From positions 87,079 through 122,325 of the forward strand of contig DDPV01000040.1 of assembly GCA_002342365.1 (NCBI GenBank): a stretch of 35,247 nt of DNA. The letters run 5' to 3'. A program made the position numbers and the translations under genes. Under the pieces are notes generated by a model that did not search any database, had not been told where the DNA came from, and was given only the letters and a program-made list of their open reading frames with translations. Position 1 is the stretch's first letter. Each line of letters begins with the position of its first letter. Shown here in pieces: positions 25,157-32,920 of the stretch. The stretch is from Burkholderiales bacterium UBA2459 (GTDB lineage: Bacteria > Pseudomonadota > Gammaproteobacteria > Burkholderiales > Burkholderiaceae_E).

Positions 25157-25317
25157 CACCCGTCCTCGCGTGAAAGGTTCAAAGGACGATGATCCTACGA
25201 TTTCGCCGGGCTTGTCAGCAGCGAAAGCCACGCTGCGTTCTATACTCAAAGGCGTCAGTTTGTCGCTGATGCCTTTTCGGTTCGCTGCGCCAAGCTTGGA
25301 CGAAGCGACGCGGCAGC

Positions 25318-25357
25318 GTCCAGAGCCCCTAAGCCCTGTCCAGAGCTGCTAAGCCCT
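25318..25357 (+). repeat. 20-bp tandem duplication upstream of metH
   Basis: GTCCAGAGCCCCTAAGCCCT (25318-25337) is followed directly by GTCCAGAGCTGCTAAGCCCT (25338-25357), identical at 18 of 20 positions. It ends 32 bases before the metH start, so it probably lies in the transcribed leader or overlaps the promoter. I see no palindrome suggesting an operator. Confidence 0.85.
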
Positions 25358-25389
25358 AGGCAAAGCAAGCACCTGCGCAAACCTTTGTG

Positions 25390-28300
25390 ATGAGAATGAC
25401 TTTGAGTTTATTAGAACAAGATCTTCGTGAGCGTATGGCCGAGCGCATTTTGGTGCTCGACGGCGCTATGGGCACGATGATTCAACGCTACCGCTTAAGC
25501 GAGGCGCATTTTCGAGGCGAGCAAGACTTTGCGCATGTCAGCGAGCGCCCCGATGCGCCCGGTGCGCTGCCCGATCCCGATTTGCTACGCGAGATCGCCC
25601 AATTACCAAGGCCTCAGGTTTTCGCGCAAGATGTCAAAGGCAATAACGAACTGTTAAGTCTGAGCCAGGCGCCGCTGATTTATGACATTCATCATCAGTA
25701 CCTGCTGGCAGGCGCTGATCTCATCGAAACAAATACCTTTGGCGCCAGTTCGGTTGCGCAGTCCGATTACGGATTGTCGGACTACGCCTATGCCATGAAC
25801 TTGGCATCGGCAAGGCTCGCGCGGGCAGCGGCCGATGCCTTCACGAAGGCCGATCCGAGCTGGCCCCGTTATGTTGCCGGTGCCCTTGGACCGCAGCCGC
25901 GCACCGCCTCGATTTCGCCTGACGTTAATGATCCTGGCGCGCGCAACACCGATTTTGAGGCTTTGCGTGAGACCTACAGCGAGCAGTTGCGCGGTTTGCT
26001 TGACGGTGGCGTGCACCTGATTCTGGTTGAAACCGTTTTTGACACGCTTAACGCAAAAGCGGCTATTTTCGCGATCGAACAAGCCTTTGAGGCGCGTGGC
26101 AGGCGCTGGCCGGTGATGATTTCAGGAACGGTTACGGACGCCTCGGGACGCATTTTATCGGGCCAAACGGTTGAAGCGTTCTGGAATTCGGTGCGTCACG
26201 CCAAACCGCTCACGATCGGCTTGAATTGCGCCCTGGGCGCAGCTTTGATGCGTCCTTATGTGCAAGAGCTGTCGCAAAAAGCCGATACCTTGCTTTGTGT
26301 TTATCCCAACGCAGGCCTGCCCAATCCGATGTCAGACACAGGCTTTGACGAGACACCGGAAATTACTGCGCGACTGCTTAAAGAGTTTGCACAAAGCGGT
26401 TTTGTGAATATGGCGGGCGGTTGCTGCGGAACGACGCCTGAGCACATCGCTGCGATTGCCGACGCGGTCAAAGGCCTGGCTCCGCGTCGCGTGCCGAGTC
26501 TTGAGCCTGCGATGCGCTTATCAGGATTAGAACCATTGAATGTCAAGGCCGACAGCTTGTTTGTGAATGTTGGCGAACGAACCAATGTGACCGGCTCCAA
26601 ACAGTTTGCCCGCTTGGTCTTAGAAGATCGTTTTGATGAAGCCCTCGCTGTGGCCCGGCAACAGGTGGAAAATGGGGCGCAGATCATTGATGTGAACATG
26701 GATGAAGCGATGCTGGATTCAAAAGCGGCCATGGTGCGCTTTTTGAACATGCTCGCCTCCGAACCCGATATCGCGCGGGTGCCAATCATGATTGACAGCT
26801 CGAAATGGTCGGTCATCGAGGCAGGATTGCGCTGCGTGCAAGGTAAGGCAATTGTCAATTCCATATCGCTCAAAGAAGGCGAAGCAAGCTTTCTTGAGCA
26901 AGCGCTTTTGTGTCAGCGTTACGGTGCTGCGGTGATCGTGATGGCATTTGATGAGCAAGGCCAGGCCGACAGTTTCGCGCGCAAGATCGCGATTTGCGAG
27001 CGCGCCTATCGGCTTTTGCGTGAGCGCTTGCAATTTGATCCGCAAGACATTGTCTTTGACCCGAATGTATTTGCGGTGGCCACCGGCATCGAAGAACATG
27101 ACCGTTATGGTCTTGACTTTATTGAGGCCTGCGCCTGGATTCGCAAGCATTTGCCCGGAGCCAAGATCTCAGGCGGTGTGTCAAACGTATCTTTCAGTTT
27201 TCGCGGCAACGATCTGGCGCGCGAAGCGATTCACACCGTGTTTTTGTATCACGCCATTCGTTCGGGAATGTCGATGGGCATTGTCAACGCCGGCATGATC
27301 GGTGTTTACGATGATCTCGAACCTGAGCTTCGCGAACTTGTGGAAGATGTGGTTTTGTGCCGCCAAAGGCTACTCGACGCAAAGCCTCAAGCCGATCAGC
27401 CTGCCAGTGCAACCGAGCGACTGATCGCCAAAGCGGCCTCGCTCAAGGGTGATGGAGCCAGGCGCGAAGAGCAACTCGCCTGGCGTGAGGCAGGCCTGGA
27501 ACAGCGAATCGCTCATGCGCTTGTTCACGGCATCACCCAATGGATCATCGAGGATACCGAGGCAGTCTGGCAGGACATTCTTGCGCGTGGTGGCAAGCCG
27601 ATCGAAGTGATCGAAGGCCCCTTGATGCAAGGCATGAATGTGGTGGGCGATTTGTTTGGCGCAGGCAAAATGTTCTTGCCGCAGGTGGTCAAATCAGCGC
27701 GCGTGATGAAACAGGCGGTGGCCCATTTGATCCCCTACATCGAGGCGGAGAAAACCGCGTCAGGCCAAAGCCAGAGTCGTGGCAAGATTTTGATAGCGAC
27801 CGTGAAAGGTGACGTCCACGACATTGGCAAAAACATTGTGGCCGTGGTGCTGCAATGTAATAATTTTGATGTGGTCAACCTCGGGGTAATGGTGCCGGCA
27901 AGCGAGATCCTGGCCAAAGCCAAGGAACACGCGGTCGATGTGATTGGCCTTTCTGGATTGATTACGCCATCGCTTGAAGAAATGGCTCAGGTCGCTTGCG
28001 AAATGGAGCGCGACCCCTATTTTAAAGAACGCGCCATACCGCTATTGATCGGTGGCGCCACCACTTCACGCATCCACACCGCAGTGAAAATTGCTCCGCA
28101 CTACAGCCAGCCTGTGGTTCATGTGCTTGATGCCTCGCGCTGCGTGCCGGTTGCGCAACAATTGTTATCGACCGATCAGCGCGCCGGCTTCGTGGCGCAA
28201 CTGCAAAAAGATTACGACAAGCTTCGCCAGCAGCACGCCTTGGGTCGCGGACCGTCCTTGATCGGTTTAAGCCAGGCCCGCAGCAATGCGCCACAGATCG

Positions 28301-29232
28301 ACTGGTCCGCTTATCGTGCGCAGCAACCCAAATTTATCGGGGTGCGTCACTTTCACAATCTGGACTTGGCGGCGCTGGTGCCTTATATCGATTGGCAGCC
28401 ATTTTTCCAGACCTGGGATTTGCACGGGCCTTATCCGGCGATCCTTCAGGATCCGGTGGTGGGTGAAGCGGCAGCCAAACTTTTTGACGATGCCCAGAAA
28501 ATGCTCAGGCGCATGCTTGCAGGCCGTTGGATCAAAGCGCATGCGGCTGTCGGATTTTGGCCCGCACAAAGTGAGGGCGACGACATACGGCTGTATCGCG
28601 ATGAAGCCCGAAAGGAGCTTTTGATGACCTGGCATAACTTGCGTCAGCAAACAGCGAAAAAGGAAGGCGTTGCGAACAAGTCACTCGCCGATTTCGTCGC
28701 TCCGGTGCACAGTGCGGTTGACGATTATCTGGGGATGTTTGCGGTGACCACGGGCGATGGCGCCGATGAGCGGGCAGCGCGGATGCAGCAAGCGCAGGAT
28801 GACTACGGTGCGATCATGCTCAAGGCGCTTGCCGATCGATTCGCTGAAGCGCTTGCCGAGGCGATGCATGAGCGGGTGCGCAAGGATTTATGGGGCTACG
28901 CTGCGCAGGAGTCCCTGGACGCCAACGCTTTGCTTGAAGAGCGCTTTCAAGGCATACGACCTGCTCCAGGCTATCCTGCCTGCCCGGATCATGCGGTCAA
29001 GGCTGAGATGTTCGAACATTTGCAGGCTGAACGGATCGGCATGCACCTGACCGAATCATGGGCGATGTGGCCGGCAGCGAGTGTGAGTGGGTTTTATCTG
29101 GCGCATCCGATGGCCCGCTATTTCACCCTCGGTGTGATTGGCGAGGATCAGCTGGCGGACTTTGCCCGACGAAGTGGCCGTCCGCTTGAATCGGTCCAGC
29201 GCGTTTTGGCCTCGCTCAGGCGCGCGGCCTGA
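25390..29232 (+). CDS. metH: Cobalamin-dependent methionine synthase
   Basis: Transfers a methyl group from 5-methyltetrahydrofolate to homocysteine through bound methylcobalamin. The 1280-residue product is complete, with four modules in order: the homocysteine domain with zinc ligands Cys280 (GLNCALG) and Cys345/Cys346 (GGCCGTTPEH); the pterin-binding domain (FVNVGERTNVTGSKQFARL, IDVNMDEAMLD, GGVSNVSFSFRG); the cobalamin domain with DVHDIGKNIV, where His810 is the lower cobalt ligand; and the C-terminal SAM reactivation domain (RAAR, GIRPAPGYPACPDH). It is about 50 residues longer than the E. coli enzyme. Start candidates are GTG 25387, ATG 25390 and ATG 25396, none with a ribosome site. 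No cobalamin-riboswitch B12 box is recognisable upstream. Confidence 0.98.
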   Translation: MRMTLSLLEQDLRERMAERILVLDGAMGTMIQRYRLSEAHFRGEQDFAHVSERPDAPGALPDPDLLREIAQLPRPQVFAQDVKGNNELLSLSQAPLIYDIHHQYLLAGADLIETNTFGASSVAQSDYGLSDYAYAMNLASARLARAAADAFTKADPSWPRYVAGALGPQPRTASISPDVNDPGARNTDFEALRETYSEQLRGLLDGGVHLILVETVFDTLNAKAAIFAIEQAFEARGRRWPVMISGTVTDASGRILSGQTVEAFWNSVRHAKPLTIGLNCALGAALMRPYVQELSQKADTLLCVYPNAGLPNPMSDTGFDETPEITARLLKEFAQSGFVNMAGGCCGTTPEHIAAIADAVKGLAPRRVPSLEPAMRLSGLEPLNVKADSLFVNVGERTNVTGSKQFARLVLEDRFDEALAVARQQVENGAQIIDVNMDEAMLDSKAAMVRFLNMLASEPDIARVPIMIDSSKWSVIEAGLRCVQGKAIVNSISLKEGEASFLEQALLCQRYGAAVIVMAFDEQGQADSFARKIAICERAYRLLRERLQFDPQDIVFDPNVFAVATGIEEHDRYGLDFIEACAWIRKHLPGAKISGGVSNVSFSFRGNDLAREAIHTVFLYHAIRSGMSMGIVNAGMIGVYDDLEPELRELVEDVVLCRQRLLDAKPQADQPASATERLIAKAASLKGDGARREEQLAWREAGLEQRIAHALVHGITQWIIEDTEAVWQDILARGGKPIEVIEGPLMQGMNVVGDLFGAGKMFLPQVVKSARVMKQAVAHLIPYIEAEKTASGQSQSRGKILIATVKGDVHDIGKNIVAVVLQCNNFDVVNLGVMVPASEILAKAKEHAVDVIGLSGLITPSLEEMAQVACEMERDPYFKERAIPLLIGGATTSRIHTAVKIAPHYSQPVVHVLDASRCVPVAQQLLSTDQRAGFVAQLQKDYDKLRQQHALGRGPSLIGLSQARSNAPQIDWSAYRAQQPKFIGVRHFHNLDLAALVPYIDWQPFFQTWDLHGPYPAILQDPVVGEAAAKLFDDAQKMLRRMLAGRWIKAHAAVGFWPAQSEGDDIRLYRDEARKELLMTWHNLRQQTAKKEGVANKSLADFVAPVHSAVDDYLGMFAVTTGDGADERAARMQQAQDDYGAIMLKALADRFAEALAEAMHERVRKDLWGYAAQESLDANALLEERFQGIRPAPGYPACPDHAVKAEMFEHLQAERIGMHLTESWAMWPAASVSGFYLAHPMARYFTLGVIGEDQLADFARRSGRPLESVQRVLASLRRAA

Positions 29233-29280
29233 TTCAAACCGCTTGGCGCGGGCTGATTCGCGCCGCTTCGTGCGGACTGG
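29222..29280 (+). repeat. 24-bp tandem duplication across the metH stop codon
   Basis: Units 29222-29245 and 29246-29269 agree at 19 of 24 positions, and a third partial copy follows (29270-29280, GTGCGGACTGG). Each begins GCGCGG-N-CTG(ATTC) and contains CCGCTT. The metH TGA lies in unit 1. The arrangement also creates a GGCGCG/CGCGCC hairpin (29245-29264) but without a T-run. Confidence 0.7.
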
Positions 29281-29367
29281 AGCGATGCCGGGCGGGGCGC
29301 TTGGATGTTTCGCCGCTGTGGCTAGTTTCAAGCCTTGGGCGCGTGCGCAGCGCACACGCCGCCGAGG

Positions 29368-29721
29368 TCATGAAGGTCTGCGCCAGGTCACAGCTTTTTC
29401 TGCAGCCAGTGCACGACGGCATTGTTCCAGCAATGGCCAGGCTCGTTGATGCATTGCGATTGAGGCAGGCTGTTGCTCGCGGTCGTCGTTGCCGCCAGGC
29501 CTAGACTCCACTTGCTGCTGTTGCTGTTGTTGTTTTTTTGATTGATCGATTAGCGCCTGGAGTTTAGCGATCAAATCGGGCAGTTGTTCGACGCTAAAAA
29601 CGCCTTCGGGAGCGACGCTGCCATCGCTTTCTGAACGGCCAAGGGCTTGCAGCAATGCGCTGGCGCTTGCATCTGTCATCAAAACGGAACCGCTTGCGCG
29701 TGATTCAAAAAGCAGGGGCAT
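29368..29721 (-). CDS. DUF1840 domain-containing protein
   Basis: 117-residue protein matching DUF1840, a small proteobacterial family of unknown function: an N-terminal strand MPLLFESRASGSVLMTDASA, then a helix FSVEQLPDLIAKLQALIDQS, and a C-terminal MHQRAWPLLEQCRRALAAEK ... VTWR. The family pattern 'I-T-V-E-Q-x-P ... RAWPL' is clear. The start at 29721 has AAGGA seven bases upstream; a much longer in-frame extension exists upstream (to 30213) but runs antisense through the lipoprotein gene and is not credible. Between the two conserved parts is a run of seven glutamines encoded by CAA/CAG repeats, an expanded linker. It is divergent from the lipoprotein gene with a 55-base gap. Cytosolic; function unknown. 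Confidence 0.75.
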   Translation of the reverse strand: MPLLFESRASGSVLMTDASASALLQALGRSESDGSVAPEGVFSVEQLPDLIAKLQALIDQSKKQQQQQQQVESRPGGNDDREQQPASIAMHQRAWPLLEQCRRALAAEKAVTWRRPS

Positions 29722-29776
29722 TCGCTGTGTCCTTCGGGTGACATGCTTCAGAATCAAACAAGATGCTGGAAAACCG

Positions 29777-30328
29777 ATGACATCATATCCCCTGTTGCTG
29801 ACAGGCGGGCGTTGTTTGCTCGCCCTCTTCATCGTGATCGTCATGGTTGTGGTCTTGCCAGGATGCACCCCAAGGCTCAACTGGCGCGAGATCCAGGTCA
29901 ATCCCCCGGGCTTGAGCGTGCTTTTTCCTGACAAGCCGGCCGAGCTGAGCCGAAGCGTTGCGCTGGGCGAGCACCGGCTGATCATGCATATGACAGGCGC
30001 CCGTGTCGACGAGCTCAGGGTGACGGTTACCGTCGGCCAGATCGATGCTGCAAGCGGCCTCACCGCAGCTTTGGCTCTTGAGCGCATGGAGCAGGCGATG
30101 CTGCGCAATATTGAGGGCAAGCCACAAAGCCGCGAGACCGGCGAGCTTGCACCCGGTGTTGCAGTGTTGCGCTTGAAAGCGCAAGGCACAGCGCAGGCGA
30201 AACCAGTCAGCATGTGGGCCTGGTTTTTCCAGCGCGACAGCTATGTGGTGCAGGCGGTGGCGCTTGGTGAGGCTGCTGATGAAGAGCCGGCGCTAAGCTT
30301 TCTTCAGAGTTTGAAGCTCAGGCCATGA
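29777..30328 (+). CDS. Predicted lipoprotein of unknown function
   Basis: 183-residue exported protein. A hydrophobic signal segment (about residues 13-28) ends in the lipobox LPGC, with Cys30 the predicted lipidated residue, so the mature protein should be anchored in the outer or inner membrane facing the periplasm. The mature part (VNPPGLSVLFPDKPAELSRS ... WAWFFQRDSYVVQAVALG) resembles small periplasmic proteins found in this group, but I cannot name a family. I chose the ATG at 29777, with GGAA a few bases upstream, over an in-frame ATG at 29738. Its stop overlaps the start of the MFS gene (ATGA at 30325-30328), so the two are translationally coupled and probably act together. Confidence 0.75.
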   Translation: MTSYPLLLTGGRCLLALFIVIVMVVVLPGCTPRLNWREIQVNPPGLSVLFPDKPAELSRSVALGEHRLIMHMTGARVDELRVTVTVGQIDAASGLTAALALERMEQAMLRNIEGKPQSRETGELAPGVAVLRLKAQGTAQAKPVSMWAWFFQRDSYVVQAVALGEAADEEPALSFLQSLKLRP

Positions 30329-31557
30329 ATCGCCAGGGCCCGGCCCGCAGCGTGCTGATTTTTTCCGCTTTTGCCCTGGCCTTTTTCATGTCCTATGGCC
30401 TGCGCGCCGTCAACGCGGTGTTGGCGCCCGACCTGACAGCGGCCTTCTCCTTATCGGCGGGCGATCTTGGTGCGATGTCAAGCGCATATTTTGTTGCATT
30501 TTCTGCGATGCAATTGCCTCTCGGAATTTGGCTTGATCGCTACGGTTCGCGACGTGTTGAGGCGGCTTTATTGTTGGTCGCTGCTGCAGGTGCTTGCTTT
30601 TTTGCGCTGGGATCAAACATTACCCAGCTGTGGATCGGGCGGGCCCTCATCGGTGCCGGTATGGCGGCCTGTTTGATGGCCGCGTTGAAGGCTTTCCGTT
30701 TCTGGTTTGAGGCGCGTTTGCAGCAAAGGCTGGCAGCCTGGATTCTGGTCTGCGGAACCAGCGGTGCACTGGTCAGCACAGTCCCGGTTTCGCTGCTGTC
30801 ACAAGCCTATGGTTGGCGGATGTGTTTTGCGATTGCTGCTGGGCTTTTGCTGCTTTGTTCGGCTTTCTTGTGGTTTGGCCTGCCACGCGACGAGGAGCAG
30901 GCGGCGTCTAGGCATGCTGCTGGACCTGTGACCGATGGCCAGGCGGTGCAAGGCTATGGCGAGGTTTTTGCCAGCCGCTTTTTGCGGGGAGCCATGCCCT
31001 CGCTTGTGCTTTTCCAGGGCGGCTTTCTGGCTTTGCAAACCCTGTGGGCCGGGCCCTGGATGACGCAAGTCCTCAAGCTTGATGCGCCCGATGCAGCGCA
31101 TGCGCTGATGCTTTTTAATGCGGCCTTACTGACCGGTTTTCTGGTGCTCGGCTGGGCGGCACCGCGTCTGGCCGCCCGAGCCTGGGACGGACCGCGGGTG
31201 ATGCGTCTGGCTGCTGCACTCACCTTACTGACCGAAGCAGCCATGATTTACCTGCTTGAGCCTTGGGCTTGGGCTTTATGGTTGGTATTGGCAGTGATTT
31301 CCACGGTTTTTACTTTGCTGCAAACCGAAGTTGCCCTGAGTTTTCCGGCGCGCCTCAGCGGCAGGGCTTACACCGGCTCGAATCTACTGCTTTTTGGCGG
31401 CGTTTTCTTGCTGCAATGGGGCTTTGGTGCGGTCATCGATGCAAGCCAAAGACTCGGCGCGAGCACTGTCGAAGCGTTTCAATGCGCCCTGGTTTTGCTG
31501 ATGCTATTGCAACTGCTGTCGCTGCTGCCGCTTCGATCACAAGGCGCTGAAGCTTAA
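30325..31557 (+). CDS. Major facilitator superfamily transporter
   Basis: 410-residue inner-membrane protein with about 12 hydrophobic segments. MFS features include the loop 2-3 motif IWLDRYGSRRVEAALLL (residues ~70-86, matching G-x-x-x-D-R-x-G-x-R-R), the helix-4 region IGRALIGAGMAACLMAALKA, and a charged central loop (LPRDEEQAASRHAAG) between the two six-helix halves. The substrate cannot be inferred. Its start overlaps the stop of the lipoprotein gene by four bases, and its last 21 bases overlap the end of the convergent CoA-racemase-type gene. Length and topology are normal. Confidence 0.88.
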   Translation: MNRQGPARSVLIFSAFALAFFMSYGLRAVNAVLAPDLTAAFSLSAGDLGAMSSAYFVAFSAMQLPLGIWLDRYGSRRVEAALLLVAAAGACFFALGSNITQLWIGRALIGAGMAACLMAALKAFRFWFEARLQQRLAAWILVCGTSGALVSTVPVSLLSQAYGWRMCFAIAAGLLLLCSAFLWFGLPRDEEQAASRHAAGPVTDGQAVQGYGEVFASRFLRGAMPSLVLFQGGFLALQTLWAGPWMTQVLKLDAPDAAHALMLFNAALLTGFLVLGWAAPRLAARAWDGPRVMRLAAALTLLTEAAMIYLLEPWAWALWLVLAVISTVFTLLQTEVALSFPARLSGRAYTGSNLLLFGGVFLLQWGFGAVIDASQRLGASTVEAFQCALVLLMLLQLLSLLPLRSQGAEA

Positions 31558-32688
31558 GACCTGGCCGGGGCGCACAAAGGCTGTGAGGTCGCCCTGCTGC
31601 CCGGGTTGCGGCGCTCCATGATCATCGGATGCGGACCCTTCCTCATAGAGCCGGTTATCCAGGTTGTGGGCATACTGGCTTGCTTCGATGAAGTCGAGAA
31701 CAGGCGCAACGCAGGCATCGCATTGTTCGGCAAGTGTTGCCCAGGCGTCGCGGGTCTTTGTCGCAAAGACCTGGGTCAGCGCTTCGATGCACGCGGGCCA
31801 GTGGCGCCTGTCGTGTTGCTTGTCTGTGTCGATCTGTGTGTGCAAGCCGGTAAGTCTGAGCAGTTCGCGGTAAAACTTGGCTTCGATCGCCCCCACCGCG
31901 ACATACTTGTCGTCCAGACAGCGATAGGTTCGGTAAAAAGGCGCAGCTCCGTCAAGCAAATTGTTTTCGCGCTGCATGGTCCAGATGCCTGCCGCGATCA
32001 GGCCATAAAACATCGGGGTAAGGCCCACCGAGGCTGCGAGAATGCTTGTGCTCACCACCCCGCCGTGCCCGCTTAGGCTGCGGCGCAGCAAGGCGCTCAA
32101 CACGCCGAGCAACAAGTGCATGGTGCCGCCGCCGAAATCGCCAACCACATTCAGCGGCACGCTCGGTGCATGCACCGGACCGATGGCATGCAAAATCCCG
32201 GCAACAGCCAGGTAGTTGATGTCATGACCTGCACGCGGCGCCCAAACGCCACGATCGCCCCAGCCCGAAAGCCGGCCGATGACCAGTTTCGGGTGGCGCG
32301 CCAAAAGCGCCTTCGGCTCTAGCCCCAGGCGCTCTAGCACCCCCGGTCTGAAACCCTCGAGCAAGACGTCAGCCTCCGTGAGCAAAGTCTCAAGCCCTGT
32401 GATGCCTGCAGGGCTCTTCAGGTCAAGGGCCTGAGCTTCTTTGTTGCTGTTCAAGATATCAAATCGAGGCGATACGCCCACGCCGAGCTGTGGATCTGTA
32501 GGCGGACTCAGGCGGATAACCCGGGCGCCAAGTTGCGCCAGGATATAGCCCGCAAAAGGCACCGGACCGATGGCGTGGAGCTCAATCACCCTAAAACCCA
32601 TCAGGGGTTTCATGGGGTCTTGCTCTGGGGTTGGGCCCGATTGCCAGGTCTGGCTTGCGGGGGAATCGTTGGGCATATGGGTCAACAC
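31537..32688 (-). CDS. Alpha-methylacyl-CoA racemase-type CaiB/BaiF family enzyme
   Basis: 383-residue family III CoA-transferase homologue. The sequence MGFRVIELHAIGPVPFAGYI, LNSNKEAQALDLKS, GFRPGVLERLGL, then RLSGWGDRG and the catalytic region AGHDINYLAVAG (Asp156), and AAPFYRTYRCLDDKYVAVGA with AKFYRELL are closer to alpha-methylacyl-CoA racemases, which invert 2-methyl-branched acyl-CoAs, than to CaiB or formyl-CoA transferases. The start is GTG at 32688 with GGAG eight bases upstream; an internal ATG at residue 26 is the alternative. It overlaps the convergent MFS gene by 21 bases. No beta-oxidation genes are adjacent, so its pathway is unknown. Confidence 0.87.
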   Translation of the reverse strand: MLTHMPNDSPASQTWQSGPTPEQDPMKPLMGFRVIELHAIGPVPFAGYILAQLGARVIRLSPPTDPQLGVGVSPRFDILNSNKEAQALDLKSPAGITGLETLLTEADVLLEGFRPGVLERLGLEPKALLARHPKLVIGRLSGWGDRGVWAPRAGHDINYLAVAGILHAIGPVHAPSVPLNVVGDFGGGTMHLLLGVLSALLRRSLSGHGGVVSTSILAASVGLTPMFYGLIAAGIWTMQRENNLLDGAAPFYRTYRCLDDKYVAVGAIEAKFYRELLRLTGLHTQIDTDKQHDRRHWPACIEALTQVFATKTRDAWATLAEQCDACVAPVLDFIEASQYAHNLDNRLYEEGSASDDHGAPQPGQQGDLTAFVRPGQVLSFSAL

Positions 32689-32920
32689 GATAAAAACTCC
32701 AAATCACAAGGGCGTGGCCAAGCATGCGCAGCGTCGATTGACGGATCATTTTGCACTGCTTTACGCGCAGGATTTGCTCGGGCCGGGGTTGAAAGCTTGC
32801 AGCCTGGCTCGCAGCACCGCGATGCGCTTTAGCTTGCGCGCCAGGGCTCGGTCATGTCATGCAGACCCGTCGCCAGACGGCACGCGGCGAGGCCTGGCTT
32901 GGCTCAAAGGAATCAACAAC

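Noticed and set aside
25170..25352. 60-codon open frame upstream of metH
   Set aside because: No ribosome site, no recognisable protein pattern, and it covers the duplicated spacer. Probably chance.
25157..25386. Cobalamin or SAM riboswitch in the metH leader
   Set aside because: I looked for a B12-box-like core and riboswitch stems and saw none; the GC-rich spacer is dominated by the 20-bp duplication.
29245..29264. GGCGCG/CGCGCC hairpin after metH as an intrinsic terminator
   Set aside because: No following T-run. The hairpin is explained by the overlapping 24-bp duplication.
29722..30213. Upstream in-frame extension of the DUF1840 gene to 281 residues
   Set aside because: It runs antisense through the lipoprotein gene, and a good ribosome site supports the start at 29721 where the family begins.
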